64,000 nt of DNA from Streptococcus mitis (GCF_023109105.1 NZ_JALDTZ010000009.1:10864-74863), one strand, 5' to 3'; numbered from the stretch's first letter, positions 9,075 through 19,652 are shown. The notes: a model not told the origin generated them from the sequence alone. Numbers and translations are program-made.

Positions 9075-9109
9075 AAAATAGGAATTTATATCTGTTTTTT
9101 CTATTAGAT

Positions 9110-9117
9110 TACGAATA
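9110..9117 (+). promoter_or_regulatory. Candidate cin-box (ComX-dependent competence promoter)
   Basis: TACGAATA exactly matches the core element recognised by the competence sigma factor ComX in pneumococci. A T6 run lies at 9095-9100, as is usual upstream of such boxes. It is intergenic and points towards the short reading frame at 9136 and the lipoprotein at 9265. An 8-mer can occur by chance; one other copy lies inside ctsR. Confidence 0.5.
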
Positions 9118-9135
9118 GAAGAGTAGGAGGAGTAA

Positions 9136-9168
9136 ATGTATCTAAAATATTTAAGATTTTTAAAATAG
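9136..9168 (+). CDS. Possible 10-residue peptide or leader behind the cin-box
   Basis: ATG at 9136 with an optimal AGGAGG (9125-9130) five bases upstream opens a frame of only ten codons (MYLKYLRFLK) ending in TAG. The close pairing of a cin-box, a perfect Shine-Dalgarno and a start codon suggests a translated late-competence message. It may be a leader peptide or the stump of a lost gene. No family is recognised. Confidence 0.3.
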   Translation: MYLKYLRFLK

Positions 9169-9181
9169 TTTAGATAAATAG

Positions 9182-9210
9182 TTGACATATTTAATTCTCA
9201 ATGTTACAAT
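9182..9210 (+). promoter_or_regulatory. Strong sigma-A promoter of the lipoprotein gene
   Basis: TTGACA (9182-9187), 17-base spacer, TACAAT (9205-9210) with an extended TG at 9202-9203. Confidence 0.8.
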
Positions 9211-9264
9211 TATATTACAAAAAGATTTCTTAATATTTCTAAAGTATAACAAAGGAGTGAAAAA

Positions 9265-9963
9265 ATGAAAAAGAAAACCTATATCAAATTGATGGCAGCG
9301 ACTGTATTGGCTTCTACCTTGCTATTAGGAGCTTGTGGAAATAAAGAGGAAACAACTCAAGCAAGCAGTTCTGTTAAGACAAGCCAATCATCAAGCTCTA
9401 AAGCAGCTTCTTCTAGCAAAGAAGGCAAGACTCAGAAGTCCTCAAGTTCAGCTTCATCTGAAAAGGCCAAGGCGTCTACCGAGCAGTCTTCAGCAAGTGC
9501 AACACCATCACAAGCGGCACCTGCAACAGAGCAAAGACAAGGTCAAGAAGTAGCTAATCAACAGTCTGCTAGTCAACAAACTCCTGCTCAGGCTCCTTCA
9601 ACTCAACAGGCTTCTCAAACTCAGTCTAACCAATCAAGCTATGATCCAACAACTGACCGCAAACTTCAAGACAAGCAAGCAGAGCAAAATAAACGATACA
9701 AGGGTGTTTTAACCATGGTAGATGGTGATTTCTCAGCTGCATCGGGCAATTGGAAGGGAGCCAATGGCGAAACCATCACAGTTTCATCAGGTGGTCAATT
9801 TACAGTAGAATCTGCTGATGGAAAGAAAGAAAACTACTCTATCAAAGGCTATTCTTATACTCTTGACGATGGTAAGTATAATGCCAAAATCGGTGGAGGA
9901 AAAATCATCCAAATTACAACAGGAGCGGATGGCAAGGTCTCCAGTGTTGCTTTGAGTCAATAA
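9265..9963 (+). CDS. Lipoprotein with Ser/Gln-rich linker and DUF6287-like C-terminal domain
   Basis: A 232-residue lipoprotein. The signal ends in lipobox LGAC. A low-complexity linker rich in Ser, Gln, Ala and Thr (about residues 30-130) then spans the wall. The compact C-terminal domain begins near KRYKGVLTMVDGDFSAASGNW and resembles the small DUF6287-type domain of streptococcal lipoproteins. Function is unknown. AAAGGAG lies upstream, and the gene has its own strong promoter plus a possible competence promoter further up. Confidence 0.8.
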   Translation: MKKKTYIKLMAATVLASTLLLGACGNKEETTQASSSVKTSQSSSSKAASSSKEGKTQKSSSSASSEKAKASTEQSSASATPSQAAPATEQRQGQEVANQQSASQQTPAQAPSTQQASQTQSNQSSYDPTTDRKLQDKQAEQNKRYKGVLTMVDGDFSAASGNWKGANGETITVSSGGQFTVESADGKKENYSIKGYSYTLDDGKYNAKIGGGKIIQITTGADGKVSSVALSQ

Positions 9964-9965
9964 TA

Positions 9966-10070
9966 ATACTCTTCGAAAATCAAATTCAAACCACGTCAAC
10001 GTCGCCTTGCCGTACTCAAGTACAGCCTGCAGCTAGTTTCCTAGTTTGCTCTTTGATTTTCATTGAGTAT
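9966..10070 (+). repeat. BOX element, boxA-boxC type
   Basis: Begins ATACTCTTCGAAAATC and contains the boxA core CGTCGCCTTGCCGTA, the complement of the classic BOX-PCR primer site. It ends with boxC CTAGTTTGCTCTTTGATT...CATTGAGTAT. boxB is absent and A joins C through CGTACTCAAGTACAG, the same junction as in the copy at 56466-56570. It lies between the lipoprotein stop and the convergent dus terminator. Confidence 0.92.
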
Positions 10071-10097
10071 AACTCTCAGTATTTGAATTTTTACAAT

Positions 10098-10134
10098 CAA
10101 AAACCCGTAACCTTTAAGAGAGTTACGGGTTTTG
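10098..10134 (-). terminator. Terminator of the hslO-dus operon
   Basis: AACCCGTAAC pairs with GTTACGGGTT around a loop of about ten bases. On the minus strand the stem is followed by TTTTTG. Confidence 0.8.
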
Positions 10135-10139
10135 GTCTA

Positions 10140-11120
10140 TTAAGCCTTATCCAATTGCAAGAGGGCTTCAATCTCTGCTAGGGTGCTAGCTTGTGAAATG
10201 GCTCCACGGAGTTTGGCAGCGCCAGATGTTCCACGGAGGTAGTGTGGAGCGAGGCCACGGAACTCACGAACTGCGACATTTTCCCCTTTGAGGTTAATCA
10301 ATCGTTTCAAGTGTTCGTAGGCGATTTTCATCTTGTCTTCAAAGGTCAAATCAGGAAGGATTTCTCCAGTTTCAAAGTAATGGTTGATTTGATTAAAGAG
10401 GTAAGGATTTCCCATGGCAGCGCGGCCAATCATGACTGCGTCAGCACCGACTTCTTCGATGCGTTGTTTGGCTTCTTGGACCGTACGGATATCACCGTTG
10501 GCGATAAATGGAATCTTGGTCAAAGCTTGAGCGACCTTGTGAAGGGTCTCAAGGTCTGCGTGACCTGTATACATTTGCTCACGGGTACGACCATGCATGG
10601 CGAGGGCAGAAACGCCTGCAGCTTCAGCAGCGAGGGCATTTTCAACTGCAAGAGATGGATCGGACCAGCCGGTACGCATTTTGACAGTAAGGGGGATATC
10701 AAGGACAGATTGGACCTTGTTGATGATAGAGTAGATCTTGTCTGGATCCTTGAGCCACATAGCGCCAGCTTCGTTCTTCACGATTTTGTTAACTGGGCAG
10801 CCCATGTTGATATCCACGATATCGGTTTTGGTGTTTTCTTGGATGAATTCTGCTGCGCGTGCTAGGCTGTCTTCATCACTACCAAAAAGTTGGATAGAGA
10901 CAGGGTTTTCGCCTTCATCGATATGAAGCATGTGCAGGGTTTTTTCGTTGTTGTATTGGATTCCCTTGTCAGAGACCATTTCCATGACAACGAGTCCAGC
11001 TCCGAGCTCTTTTGCAATAGTACGAAAGGCTGAGTTTGTCACACCAGCCATAGGCGCTAGAACGGTACGATTGGGAATCTCAACATTGCCAATCATAAAG
11101 GGTGTATTAAGATTTGTCAC
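10140..11120 (-). CDS. dus: tRNA-dihydrouridine synthase (DusB-like)
   Basis: A 326-residue FMN enzyme that reduces uridine to dihydrouridine in tRNA. The TIM-barrel opens with [17 protein letters not shown]. The [14 protein letters not shown] segment carries the catalytic cysteine region, and MRTGW and ANGDI are family motifs. I place the start at the GTG at 11120, because GGAGGAA lies 7 bases upstream, the frame then overlaps the hslO stop by 14 bases, and the reading begins at the family's usual N terminus. Upstream ATGs lack a site. It is co-transcribed with hslO. Confidence 0.9.
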   Translation of the reverse strand: MTNLNTPFMIGNVEIPNRTVLAPMAGVTNSAFRTIAKELGAGLVVMEMVSDKGIQYNNEKTLHMLHIDEGENPVSIQLFGSDEDSLARAAEFIQENTKTDIVDINMGCPVNKIVKNEAGAMWLKDPDKIYSIINKVQSVLDIPLTVKMRTGWSDPSLAVENALAAEAAGVSALAMHGRTREQMYTGHADLETLHKVAQALTKIPFIANGDIRTVQEAKQRIEEVGADAVMIGRAAMGNPYLFNQINHYFETGEILPDLTFEDKMKIAYEHLKRLINLKGENVAVREFRGLAPHYLRGTSGAAKLRGAISQASTLAEIEALLQLDKA

Positions 11121-11979
11121 GAATGAGTTCCTCCAGGTCGTTTTCATCAAAGTTGTAAGTTGTTTGGCAGAATTGACAAGTGATTTCTGCCCCGTGATCT
11201 TCCTCTTTCATTTCCTGTAAGTCTGAGCTTGGAAGGCTGGCAAGAGCGTTCATAAAGCGCTCATGGCTACAGTCACATTGGAAACGGATTTCTTCTTCAG
11301 AAAGACGCTTGTAGGCCTCGTCACCGTAGATAGCCTTGAGGAGGGCTTCAATATGGTCTTCACTTTCTAGAAGAGTTGAGATAGCTGGCATTTCTTGGAT
11401 GCGTTTTTCAAAGCGAGCAATCTCTTCTTCCTTGGCTCCTGGCAAGACTTGAACTAGGAAACCACCTGCAACCTTAACCTTGTCTTCTTCGTCCAAAAGG
11501 ACATTGAGACCGACTGCTGAAGGCGTTTGTTGACTTTCAGTCAGGTAAAAGGCAAGGTCTTCGCCGATTTCTCCAGAGATGAGAGGAGTCATAGAGTTGT
11601 AAGGATTTCCAGTACCGTAGTCTGTGATAACGAGAAATTGACCATTTCCAACAAAAGGTCCGACTAGAACTTCACCAGTTGCAGTCTTTTTGATGTCAAC
11701 ACCAGGATTTTGAACATAGCCTTTGACATTCCCCTTGGTATCAGCGACCGTGATAATGGCACCTAGAGAGCTAGAGCCCAGCACTTTAACTGTTAGTTTG
11801 GTATTTCCTTTTTCATTGGCTGCGAGAATCTGGCTAGCGATAAGAGTTCGACCAAGTGCTACAGTTGAGCTAGCTTGGGTTTGGTGTTTTTCTTGAGCAG
11901 TGCGGACTGTTTCTGTGCTGTCAAGGACAAAAGCACGAAAGGCTCCGCTTTCTGATATAGTTTTAATAATTTTATCCAT
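11107..11979 (-). CDS. hslO: Hsp33, redox-regulated chaperone
   Basis: A 290-residue cytoplasmic holdase activated by oxidation. The N-terminal domain begins [17 protein letters not shown]. The C-terminal zinc-binding redox switch has the expected four cysteines, in QCDCSHERF and TCQFCQTTY. An upstream in-frame extension has no plausible translation site. An extended -10 (TGC-TAAAAT) ends only 7 bases before the start codon, so the message may be leaderless. The gene overlaps dus. Confidence 0.93.
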   Translation of the reverse strand: MDKIIKTISESGAFRAFVLDSTETVRTAQEKHQTQASSTVALGRTLIASQILAANEKGNTKLTVKVLGSSSLGAIITVADTKGNVKGYVQNPGVDIKKTATGEVLVGPFVGNGQFLVITDYGTGNPYNSMTPLISGEIGEDLAFYLTESQQTPSAVGLNVLLDEEDKVKVAGGFLVQVLPGAKEEEIARFEKRIQEMPAISTLLESEDHIEALLKAIYGDEAYKRLSEEEIRFQCDCSHERFMNALASLPSSDLQEMKEEDHGAEITCQFCQTTYNFDENDLEELIRDKS

Positions 11980-11986
11980 AGCTACC

Positions 11987-11995
11987 ATTTTAGCA
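11987..11995 (-). promoter_or_regulatory. Extended -10 of hslO, abutting the start codon
   Basis: On the minus strand TGCTAAAAT (11995 to 11987), with no recognisable -35. The expected start of transcription is the A of the ATG at 11979. Confidence 0.55.
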
Positions 11996-12143
11996 TAAAA
12001 ATGCCCAAAGGGGGAGCCGTGTGTTTGCTGATTTTTAGGATAATGGACCAGGAAATCAGCATGAAAATAAAAAGAGAAACAGATTATTTCAGCATTTCTA
12101 AGATTTATGCTATGCTTAAGGTAGAAAATGAAAGGGGTAACAA

Positions 12144-13571
12144 ATGTATTTAGGAGATTTGATGGAAAAGGCTGAATCTGGCCAATTTTCAATCCTTTCC
12201 TTTCTATTACAAGAGTCTCAGACGACCGTCAAGGCTGTAATGGAGGAAACAGGATTTTCAAAAGCAACTCTAACCAAATATGTCACCCTGCTCAATGACA
12301 AGGCTTTGGATAGTGGCTTAGAGCTGAATATTCACTTAGAAGATGAAAATCTGCGTCTATCGATCGGTGCAGCTACCAAGGGGAGAGATATTCGGAGCTT
12401 GTTTTTGGAGAATGCTGTTAAATACCAGATTTTGGTTTATCTTCTCTACCACCAACAGTTTTTAGCCCATCAGCTGGCTCAAGAATTGATGATTAGTGAG
12501 GCTACACTTGGTCGCCACTTAGCTAGCTTAAATCAGATTTTGTCAGAATTTGATTTATCCATCCAGAATGGACGTTGGCGAGGTCCAGAGCATCAGATTC
12601 GCTATTTCTATTTCTGTCTTTTCCGCAAGGTCTGGTCGAGTCAGGAATGGGAAGGTCACATGCAGAAACCAGAGAGAAAACAGGAGATTGCCACTTTAGA
12701 AGAAATCTGCGGTGCAAGTTTGTCTTCGGGTCAGAAATTGGACTTGGTTCTCTGGGCTCATATCAGTCAACAGCGTCTTCGGGTCAATGCCTGTCAGTTT
12801 CAAGTCATAGAAGAGAAAATGCGAGGGTATTTTGACAATATTTTCTACCTTCGTTTGCACCGAAAGGCTCCGTCCTTTTTTGCTGGGCAACACCTTCCTC
12901 TCGGAATTGAGGATGGAGAGATGATGATTTTCTTCTCATTTCTCCTATCTCATCGTATTCTTCCTCTTCATACTATGGAGTATATTCTTGGTTTTGGAGG
13001 GCAGTTGGCAGCTTTACTGACGCAATTGATTCAAGAAATGAAGAAGGAGGAACTATTGGGGGACTATACAGAGGACCATGTCACCTATGAACTCAGTCAG
13101 CTTTGTGCTCAAGTCTATCTATATAAGGGTTATATCTTACAGGACCGCTATAAGTACCAGTTAGAGAATCGTCATCCTTATTTGCTGATGGAACATGATT
13201 TTAAAGAGACAGCAGAAGAGATTTTTCATGCTCTACCTGCCTTTCATCAGGGGACGGATTTGGATAAGAAAATTCTCTGGGAATGGCTCCAGTTAATTGA
13301 ATATATGGCTGAAAACGGTGGCCAGCATATGCGGATTGGTCTGGATTTGACATCTGGTTTTCTTGTCTTTTCAAGGATGGCCGCCATTTTGAAACGGTAT
13401 TTGGAATACAATCGTTTTATTACCATTGAAGCCTATGACCGAACTCGACATTATGATTTGCTGGTTACCAATAACCCGATTCATAAGAAGGAACAGACTC
13501 CAGTTTATTATTTAAAAAACGACTTGGATTTGGAAGATTTGGCAGGGATTCGTCAGTTATTATTCACTTAA
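12144..13571 (+). CDS. Mga-like helix-turn-helix transcriptional regulator
   Basis: A 475-residue regulator of the Mga/RofA/AtxA type. Two N-terminal winged-helix regions are visible, around [15 protein letters not shown] (about residues 39-53) and [18 protein letters not shown] (about 117-134). A PRD-like central part and a C-terminal EIIB-like part follow. AAAGGGG lies six bases before the ATG; a second ATG at 12162 also has a good site. It is divergent from hslO and just ahead of glpK, so control of glycerol genes is possible but unproven. Confidence 0.75.
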   Translation: MYLGDLMEKAESGQFSILSFLLQESQTTVKAVMEETGFSKATLTKYVTLLNDKALDSGLELNIHLEDENLRLSIGAATKGRDIRSLFLENAVKYQILVYLLYHQQFLAHQLAQELMISEATLGRHLASLNQILSEFDLSIQNGRWRGPEHQIRYFYFCLFRKVWSSQEWEGHMQKPERKQEIATLEEICGASLSSGQKLDLVLWAHISQQRLRVNACQFQVIEEKMRGYFDNIFYLRLHRKAPSFFAGQHLPLGIEDGEMMIFFSFLLSHRILPLHTMEYILGFGGQLAALLTQLIQEMKKEELLGDYTEDHVTYELSQLCAQVYLYKGYILQDRYKYQLENRHPYLLMEHDFKETAEEIFHALPAFHQGTDLDKKILWEWLQLIEYMAENGGQHMRIGLDLTSGFLVFSRMAAILKRYLEYNRFITIEAYDRTRHYDLLVTNNPIHKKEQTPVYYLKNDLDLEDLAGIRQLLFT

Positions 13572-13645
13572 AAGGCTTGGTTCTTCCAGGTCTTTTTTGT
13601 GAAATTCGCACAATCTCCTCACATTTTTTTAAAAATTAAAAAAAG

Positions 13646-13679
13646 TTGATAAACAGGAAAGCGCTTTATTTTGTATACT
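13646..13679 (+). promoter_or_regulatory. glpK promoter region with cre-like site
   Basis: TATACT (13674-13679) is the likely -10; TTGATA (13646-13651) is too far away (22 bases) for a normal -35. Between them GGAAAGCGCTTTAT (13656-13669) matches 11 of 14 positions of the CcpA cre consensus, suggesting catabolite repression. Confidence 0.55.
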
Positions 13680-13718
13680 AGTAAGTGTAAAGAGGAAACA
13701 TCCTCAAGATCTTTATGA

Positions 13719-15239
<1,521 letters not shown>

Positions 15240-15280
15240 TACTGGAAGAATAAAGCGACTCAGTTAGAAAGTGTGTAAAT

Positions 15281-17107
15281 ATGGAATTTTCAAAGAAAAC
15301 ACGTGAATTATCAATTAAAAAAATGCAGGAACGTACCCTGGACCTCTTGATTATCGGTGGAGGAATCACAGGGGCTGGTGTAGCTTTACAGGCAGCAGCT
15401 AGTGGTCTAGATACTGGTTTGATTGAAATGCAGGACTTCGCAGAAGGAACATCCAGCCGTTCAACAAAATTGGTTCACGGCGGTCTTCGTTACCTCAAAC
15501 AATTCGACGTAGAAGTGGTATCAGATACAGTTTCAGAACGTGCAGTGGTACAACAAATTGCTCCACACATTCCAAAACCGGACCCAATGCTCTTGCCAGT
15601 TTATGAAGAAGAAGGAGCAACCTTTAGCCTCTTTCGTCTCAAAGTAGCCATGGACTTGTATGACCTTTTGGCAGGAGTTAACAACACACCAGCTGCTAAC
15701 AAGGTTTTGAGCAAGGAAGAAGTCTTGGAACGCCAGCCAAACTTGAAGAAAGAAGGTTTGGTAGGAGGTGGGGTCTATCTTGACTTCCGTAACAACGATG
15801 CGCGTCTTGTGATTGAAAACATCAAACGTGCCAACCAAGACGGTGCCCTCATTGCTAACCACGTGAAGGCAGAAGGCTTCCTCTTTGACGAAAGTGGCAA
15901 GATTACAGGTGTTGTAGCTCGTGATTTGTTGACAGACCAAGTCTTTGAAATCAAGGCCCGTCTGGTTATCAATACAACAGGTCCTTGGAGCGACAAGGTA
16001 CGCAATTTGTCTAATATGGGAACCCAATTCTCACAAATGCGTCCAACTAAGGGAGTTCACTTGGTAGTGGATTCAAGCAAGATCAAGGTTTCACAGCCAG
16101 TTTACTTTGATACAGGTTTGGGTGATGGCCGTATGGTCTTTGTTCTCCCACGTGAAAACAAGACTTACTTTGGTACAACGGATACAGACTACACAGGTGA
16201 TTTGGAACATCCAAAAGTAACTCAAGAAGATGTAGATTACCTACTTGGTATTGTCAACAACCGCTTCCCAGAAGCGAATATTACAGTTGCTGACATTGAA
16301 AGTAGCTGGGCAGGTCTTCGTCCATTGATCGCAGGCAATAGCGCTTCTGACTATAATGGAGGAAATAACGGTACAATCAGTGATGAAAGCTTTAACAACT
16401 TGATTGCGACTGTTGAATCTTATCTCTCTAAAGAAAAAACGCGTGAAGATGTTGAGTCTGCTGTCAGCAAACTTGAAAGTAGCACATCTGAGAAGCATTT
16501 GGATCCATCTGCAGTTTCTCGTGGTTCTAGCTTGGACCGAGACGATAATGGTCTCTTGACCCTTGCTGGTGGTAAAATCACAGACTACCGTAAGATGGCT
16601 GAAGGAGCTATGGAGCGCGTGGTTGACATCCTCAAATCAGAATTTGACCGTAGCTTTAAACTCATCAATTCTAAGACTTACCCTGTTTCAGGTGGGGAAT
16701 TGAACCCAGCAAATGTGGACTCAGAAATCGAAGCCTTTGCGCAACTTGGAGTGTCACGTGGTTTGGATAGCAAGGAAGCTCATTACCTAGCAAATCTTTA
16801 CGGTTCAAATGCACCGAAGGTCTTTGCTCTTGCTCATAGTTTGGAACAAGCACCAGGACTCAGCTTGGCAGATACCTTGTCCCTTCACTATGCAATGCGC
16901 AACGAGTTGGCTCTTAGCCCGGTTGACTTCCTTCTTCGTCGTACCAACCACATGCTCTTTATGCGTGATAGTTTGGATAGCATCGTTGAACCAGTTTTGA
17001 ATGAAATGGGACGATTCTATGATTGGTCAGAAGAAGAAAAAGCAGGCTATCGTGCGGATGTCGAAGCGGCTCTCGCTAACAACGATTTAGCAGAATTAAA
17101 AAATTAA
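15281..17107 (+). CDS. glpO: Alpha-glycerophosphate oxidase
   Basis: A 608-residue flavoenzyme that oxidises glycerol 3-phosphate with oxygen, yielding dihydroxyacetone phosphate and hydrogen peroxide. The FAD-binding motif GGGITGAGVALQAA is near residue 26, and GTSSRSTKLVHGGLRYL follows. The roughly 50-residue insert typical of streptococcal GlpO, compared with GlpD dehydrogenases, is visible after SDYNGGNNG. It lies 41 bases after glpK. Peroxide production is a known trait of mitis-group streptococci. Confidence 0.95.
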   Translation: MEFSKKTRELSIKKMQERTLDLLIIGGGITGAGVALQAAASGLDTGLIEMQDFAEGTSSRSTKLVHGGLRYLKQFDVEVVSDTVSERAVVQQIAPHIPKPDPMLLPVYEEEGATFSLFRLKVAMDLYDLLAGVNNTPAANKVLSKEEVLERQPNLKKEGLVGGGVYLDFRNNDARLVIENIKRANQDGALIANHVKAEGFLFDESGKITGVVARDLLTDQVFEIKARLVINTTGPWSDKVRNLSNMGTQFSQMRPTKGVHLVVDSSKIKVSQPVYFDTGLGDGRMVFVLPRENKTYFGTTDTDYTGDLEHPKVTQEDVDYLLGIVNNRFPEANITVADIESSWAGLRPLIAGNSASDYNGGNNGTISDESFNNLIATVESYLSKEKTREDVESAVSKLESSTSEKHLDPSAVSRGSSLDRDDNGLLTLAGGKITDYRKMAEGAMERVVDILKSEFDRSFKLINSKTYPVSGGELNPANVDSEIEAFAQLGVSRGLDSKEAHYLANLYGSNAPKVFALAHSLEQAPGLSLADTLSLHYAMRNELALSPVDFLLRRTNHMLFMRDSLDSIVEPVLNEMGRFYDWSEEEKAGYRADVEAALANNDLAELKN

Positions 17108-17121
17108 GAAAAAATAAAAGA

Positions 17122-17161
17122 GGTGGAGGGCAGCATTCCTTGCCGCCCGCCCCTTCTTTTT
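17122..17161 (+). terminator. Intercistronic hairpin between glpO and glpF
   Basis: GGTGG (17122-17126) and GGCAG pair with their complements in TTGCCGCCCGCC (17140-17151) around a two-base mismatch, and CCTTCTTTTT follows. It would act as a partial terminator or mRNA stabiliser ahead of glpF. Confidence 0.6.
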
Positions 17162-17176
17162 AATGGAGACAGAAAG

Positions 17177-17881
17177 ATGATGAATGAATTATTTGGAGAA
17201 TTTCTAGGGACTTTAATCCTTATTCTTCTAGGAAATGGTGTTGTAGCAGGTGTGGTTCTTCCTAAAACCAAGAGCAACAATGCCGGTTGGATTGTGATTA
17301 CTATGGGTTGGGGGATTGCAGTTGCGGTTGCAGTCTTTGTATCTGGAAAACTCAGTCCAGCTCATTTAAACCCAGCTGTGACAATTGGTGTGGCTTTAAA
17401 AGGTGACTTACCTTGGGCTTCAGTATTCCCTTATATCCTAGCTCAGTTTGCAGGAGCTATGTTTGGTCAGATTTTGGTTTGGTTGCAATTCAAACCTCAC
17501 TATGAGGCAGAAGAAAATGCAGGAAATATTTTGGCTACTTTTAGCACAGGACCAGCTATCAAAGATACTGTATCAAACTTGATTAGTGAAATCCTTGGAA
17601 CCTTTGTATTGGTATTGACAATCTTTGCCTTGGGACTTTATGACCTTCAAGCAGGAATCGGAACCTTTGCAGTGGGAACATTGATTGTCGGTATCGGTCT
17701 ATCACTAGGTGGGACAACAGGTTATGCCTTGAACCCTGCGCGTGACCTTGGACCTCGTATCATGCACAGTATCCTTCCAATTTCAAACAAGGGAGACGGA
17801 GACTGGTCTTACGCTTGGATCCCTGTTGTGGGACCTGTTATCGGTGCAGTCTTGGCCGTGCTTGTATTCTCACTTTTCTAA
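17177..17881 (+). CDS. glpF: Glycerol uptake facilitator
   Basis: A 234-residue aquaglyceroporin with six membrane spans. Both pore motifs are present: HLNPAVT in the first half and LNPARDLGPR in the second, the Asp after the second NPA-type motif marking a glycerol rather than water channel. I start at 17177, where GGAG lies 8 bases upstream; the longer in-frame reading runs back through the intercistronic hairpin. It completes the glycerol operon. Confidence 0.95.
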   Translation: MMNELFGEFLGTLILILLGNGVVAGVVLPKTKSNNAGWIVITMGWGIAVAVAVFVSGKLSPAHLNPAVTIGVALKGDLPWASVFPYILAQFAGAMFGQILVWLQFKPHYEAEENAGNILATFSTGPAIKDTVSNLISEILGTFVLVLTIFALGLYDLQAGIGTFAVGTLIVGIGLSLGGTTGYALNPARDLGPRIMHSILPISNKGDGDWSYAWIPVVGPVIGAVLAVLVFSLF

Positions 17882-17906
17882 TCTAGAAAACAATTATGTT
17901 GATAGG

Positions 17907-17933
17907 GCTTGAGATGAAAATCTCAGGCTTTTT
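17907..17933 (+). terminator. Terminator of the glp operon
   Basis: GCTTGAGAT (17907-17915), GAAA loop, ATCTCAGGC (17920-17928), then TTTTT. Confidence 0.85.
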
Positions 17934-18030
17934 CATGTGAAAACCATCACTTTTGTTTTCTGCTATTTTATGCTAAAATATTAAAAATCAAATTTAATTC
18001 CAAAGTTGGCAACTAAGATAGGAGAGCTGT

Positions 18031-19209
18031 ATGTCTAATTCATTTATCAAGTTGTTAGTCTCTCAATTGTTTTCGAATTTAGCAGATATTTTCTTTAGAG
18101 TAACAATCATTGCTAACATATACATTATTTCAAAATCAGTAATTGCCACATCACTAGTTCCCATTTTAATAGGGATATCCTCTTTTGTTGCGAGTCTTTT
18201 AGTTCCTTTGGTTACTAAAAGGTTAGCGCTAAATAGGGTTTTATCTTTATCCCAATTTGGAAAGACTATATTATTGACGATATTGGTAGGAATGTTTACC
18301 GTAATGCAATCAGTAGCGCCTTCGGTAATCTATCTATTTGTTGTTGCAATTTCCATATTAGATGGTTGTGCAGCACCTGTTTCCTATGCTATTGTGCCGC
18401 GCTATGCGACTGATTTGGGTAAGGCTAACTCAGCCTTATCAATGAGTGGTGAAGCCGTTCAATTGGTGGGGTGGGGGTTAGGTGGACTCTTGTTTGCAAC
18501 AATTGGTCTGTTACCTACCACGTTTATAATTTTAATGTTGTATATAATTTCTAGCTTTCTGATGTTATTTCTTCCTAACGCTGAAGTGGAGGTGTTAGAG
18601 TCAGAAACTAATCTTGAAATTTTGCTCAAAGGTTGGAAGTTGGTTGCTAGAGATCCTAGATTGAGACTTTTTGTATCAGCAAATTTATTTGAAATTTTCT
18701 CAAATACAATTTGGGTTTCTTCCATTATGCTTGTTTTTGTAACGGAGTTATTAAATAAAACGGAAAGTTACTGGGGATATTCTAATACAGCATACTCTAT
18801 TGGTATTATAATTAGTGGCTTAATTGCTTTTAGTCTATCTGAAAAGTTCCTCGCTGCTAAATGGGAAAGTATTCTTTTTCCTCTAGTAGCCATGGCAATA
18901 GTGACACTGACTATTCTATATTTTCCAAACGCACAGATGTTTTTAGTATTTTCAGCTTTAGTTGGTATGTTATCGCAACTAAAAGAAGTTCCTGAAAGTG
19001 TATTTCTTCAGGAAACAGTAGAGGAAAATCATTTGGTTAATGTCTATTCCGTTCTTGAAGTGATTTCGACACTATCATTTTCAGTATTTGTTTTGCTAAT
19101 GAGCTATATTACTGAGAGTTTTGGTATTAGCATAAGTTTTTGGCTATCAGCCATTTGTCTGATGATAGAAGCTGTTTTAATTTATATCAGACGAGACTAT
19201 TTTAAATGA
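18031..19209 (+). CDS. MFS transporter, MFS_3-type exporter
   Basis: A 392-residue protein with about twelve hydrophobic spans. It resembles the MFS_3 branch (MefA/EntS-like exporters). The region ISILDGCAAPVSYAIVPRY, and the second-half ALVGMLSQLKEVPESVFLQ before a short loop, fit the family. The gene is clearly more AT-rich than its neighbours and uses rarer codons such as ATA, which suggests horizontal acquisition. AGGAGAG precedes the ATG. The substrate cannot be deduced. Confidence 0.75.
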   Translation: MSNSFIKLLVSQLFSNLADIFFRVTIIANIYIISKSVIATSLVPILIGISSFVASLLVPLVTKRLALNRVLSLSQFGKTILLTILVGMFTVMQSVAPSVIYLFVVAISILDGCAAPVSYAIVPRYATDLGKANSALSMSGEAVQLVGWGLGGLLFATIGLLPTTFIILMLYIISSFLMLFLPNAEVEVLESETNLEILLKGWKLVARDPRLRLFVSANLFEIFSNTIWVSSIMLVFVTELLNKTESYWGYSNTAYSIGIIISGLIAFSLSEKFLAAKWESILFPLVAMAIVTLTILYFPNAQMFLVFSALVGMLSQLKEVPESVFLQETVEENHLVNVYSVLEVISTLSFSVFVLLMSYITESFGISISFWLSAICLMIEAVLIYIRRDYFK

Positions 19210-19239
19210 GAGACGGATTAAAAAGTCTTTAAAAATCAG

Positions 19240-19287
19240 AAAAGCGCATAGTATCAGGTATTGAAAAAACTTGATATTGTGCGTTTT
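19240..19287 (+). terminator. Hairpin after the MFS gene, part of a dispersed repeat
   Basis: AAAA-CGCA-TAGTATCA (with one bulged G) pairs with TGATATTGTGCGTTTT. The surrounding 60 bases (19221-19280) are similar to 28055-28112, so the hairpin belongs to a small repeated unit. Confidence 0.6.
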
Positions 19288-19420
19288 GTTATGGGAAGAT
19301 TTACTTCGTTGTCTCCTGAAATGGAGTTTTGAACCAGGATCACTCTATTTAAAATATACATAGAAAAACCGCATAATCCTTAAAATAAGCTGAAATCTAG
19401 TGAAAATCTACGGTAAACGA

Positions 19421-19450
19421 TTGAAAAAATACTATATAAAGTGGTACAAT
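19421..19450 (+). promoter_or_regulatory. dlt operon promoter
   Basis: TTGAAA (19421-19426), 18-base spacer, TACAAT (19445-19450) with extended TGG just upstream. It lies 70 bases before dltX. Confidence 0.7.
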
Positions 19451-19520
19451 GGTAGAAAAATAAGCTAGTAAGAATCACTCTTATTTTAGCGAAAAATTAC
19501 AGAAATGAATGGTTTTCTTG

Positions 19521-19652
19521 ATGAAACAGAGAAAAGAATTGTACCTCTTTCTTGGTAGGATAGCCTTGTATTTTCTTATCTTTCTAGGGCTGCTTTACTT
19601 CTTTAGCTATCTTGGACAGGGTCAAGGAAGCTTTATCTATAATGAATTTTAA
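19521..19652 (+). CDS. dltX: DltX, short membrane protein for teichoic acid D-alanylation
   Basis: A 43-residue peptide. A charged start (MKQRKEL) leads to one membrane helix (RIALYFLIFLGLLYFFSYL), and the protein ends in FIYNEF, the conserved C-terminal motif of DltX that is needed for D-alanine transfer. It is the first gene of the dlt operon, 20 bases before dltA, and is easily missed because of its length. In the family it contacts DltB and relays D-alanine to teichoic acid outside the membrane. Confidence 0.93.
   Translation: MKQRKELYLFLGRIALYFLIFLGLLYFFSYLGQGQGSFIYNEF

Noticed and set aside
10242..10865. Long + strand frame of about 207 codons opposite dus
   Set aside because: Antisense to a well-conserved gene; no ribosome-binding site and no recognisable protein.
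13646..13651. TTGATA as the -35 of glpK
   Set aside because: It is 22 bases from the -10, beyond the usual range; the cre-like site lies between them.
19300..19420. Possible CiaR direct repeat (TTTAAG-N5-TTTAAG) upstream of dlt
   Set aside because: Only loose matches such as CTTAAAATAAGC; not close enough to the consensus.
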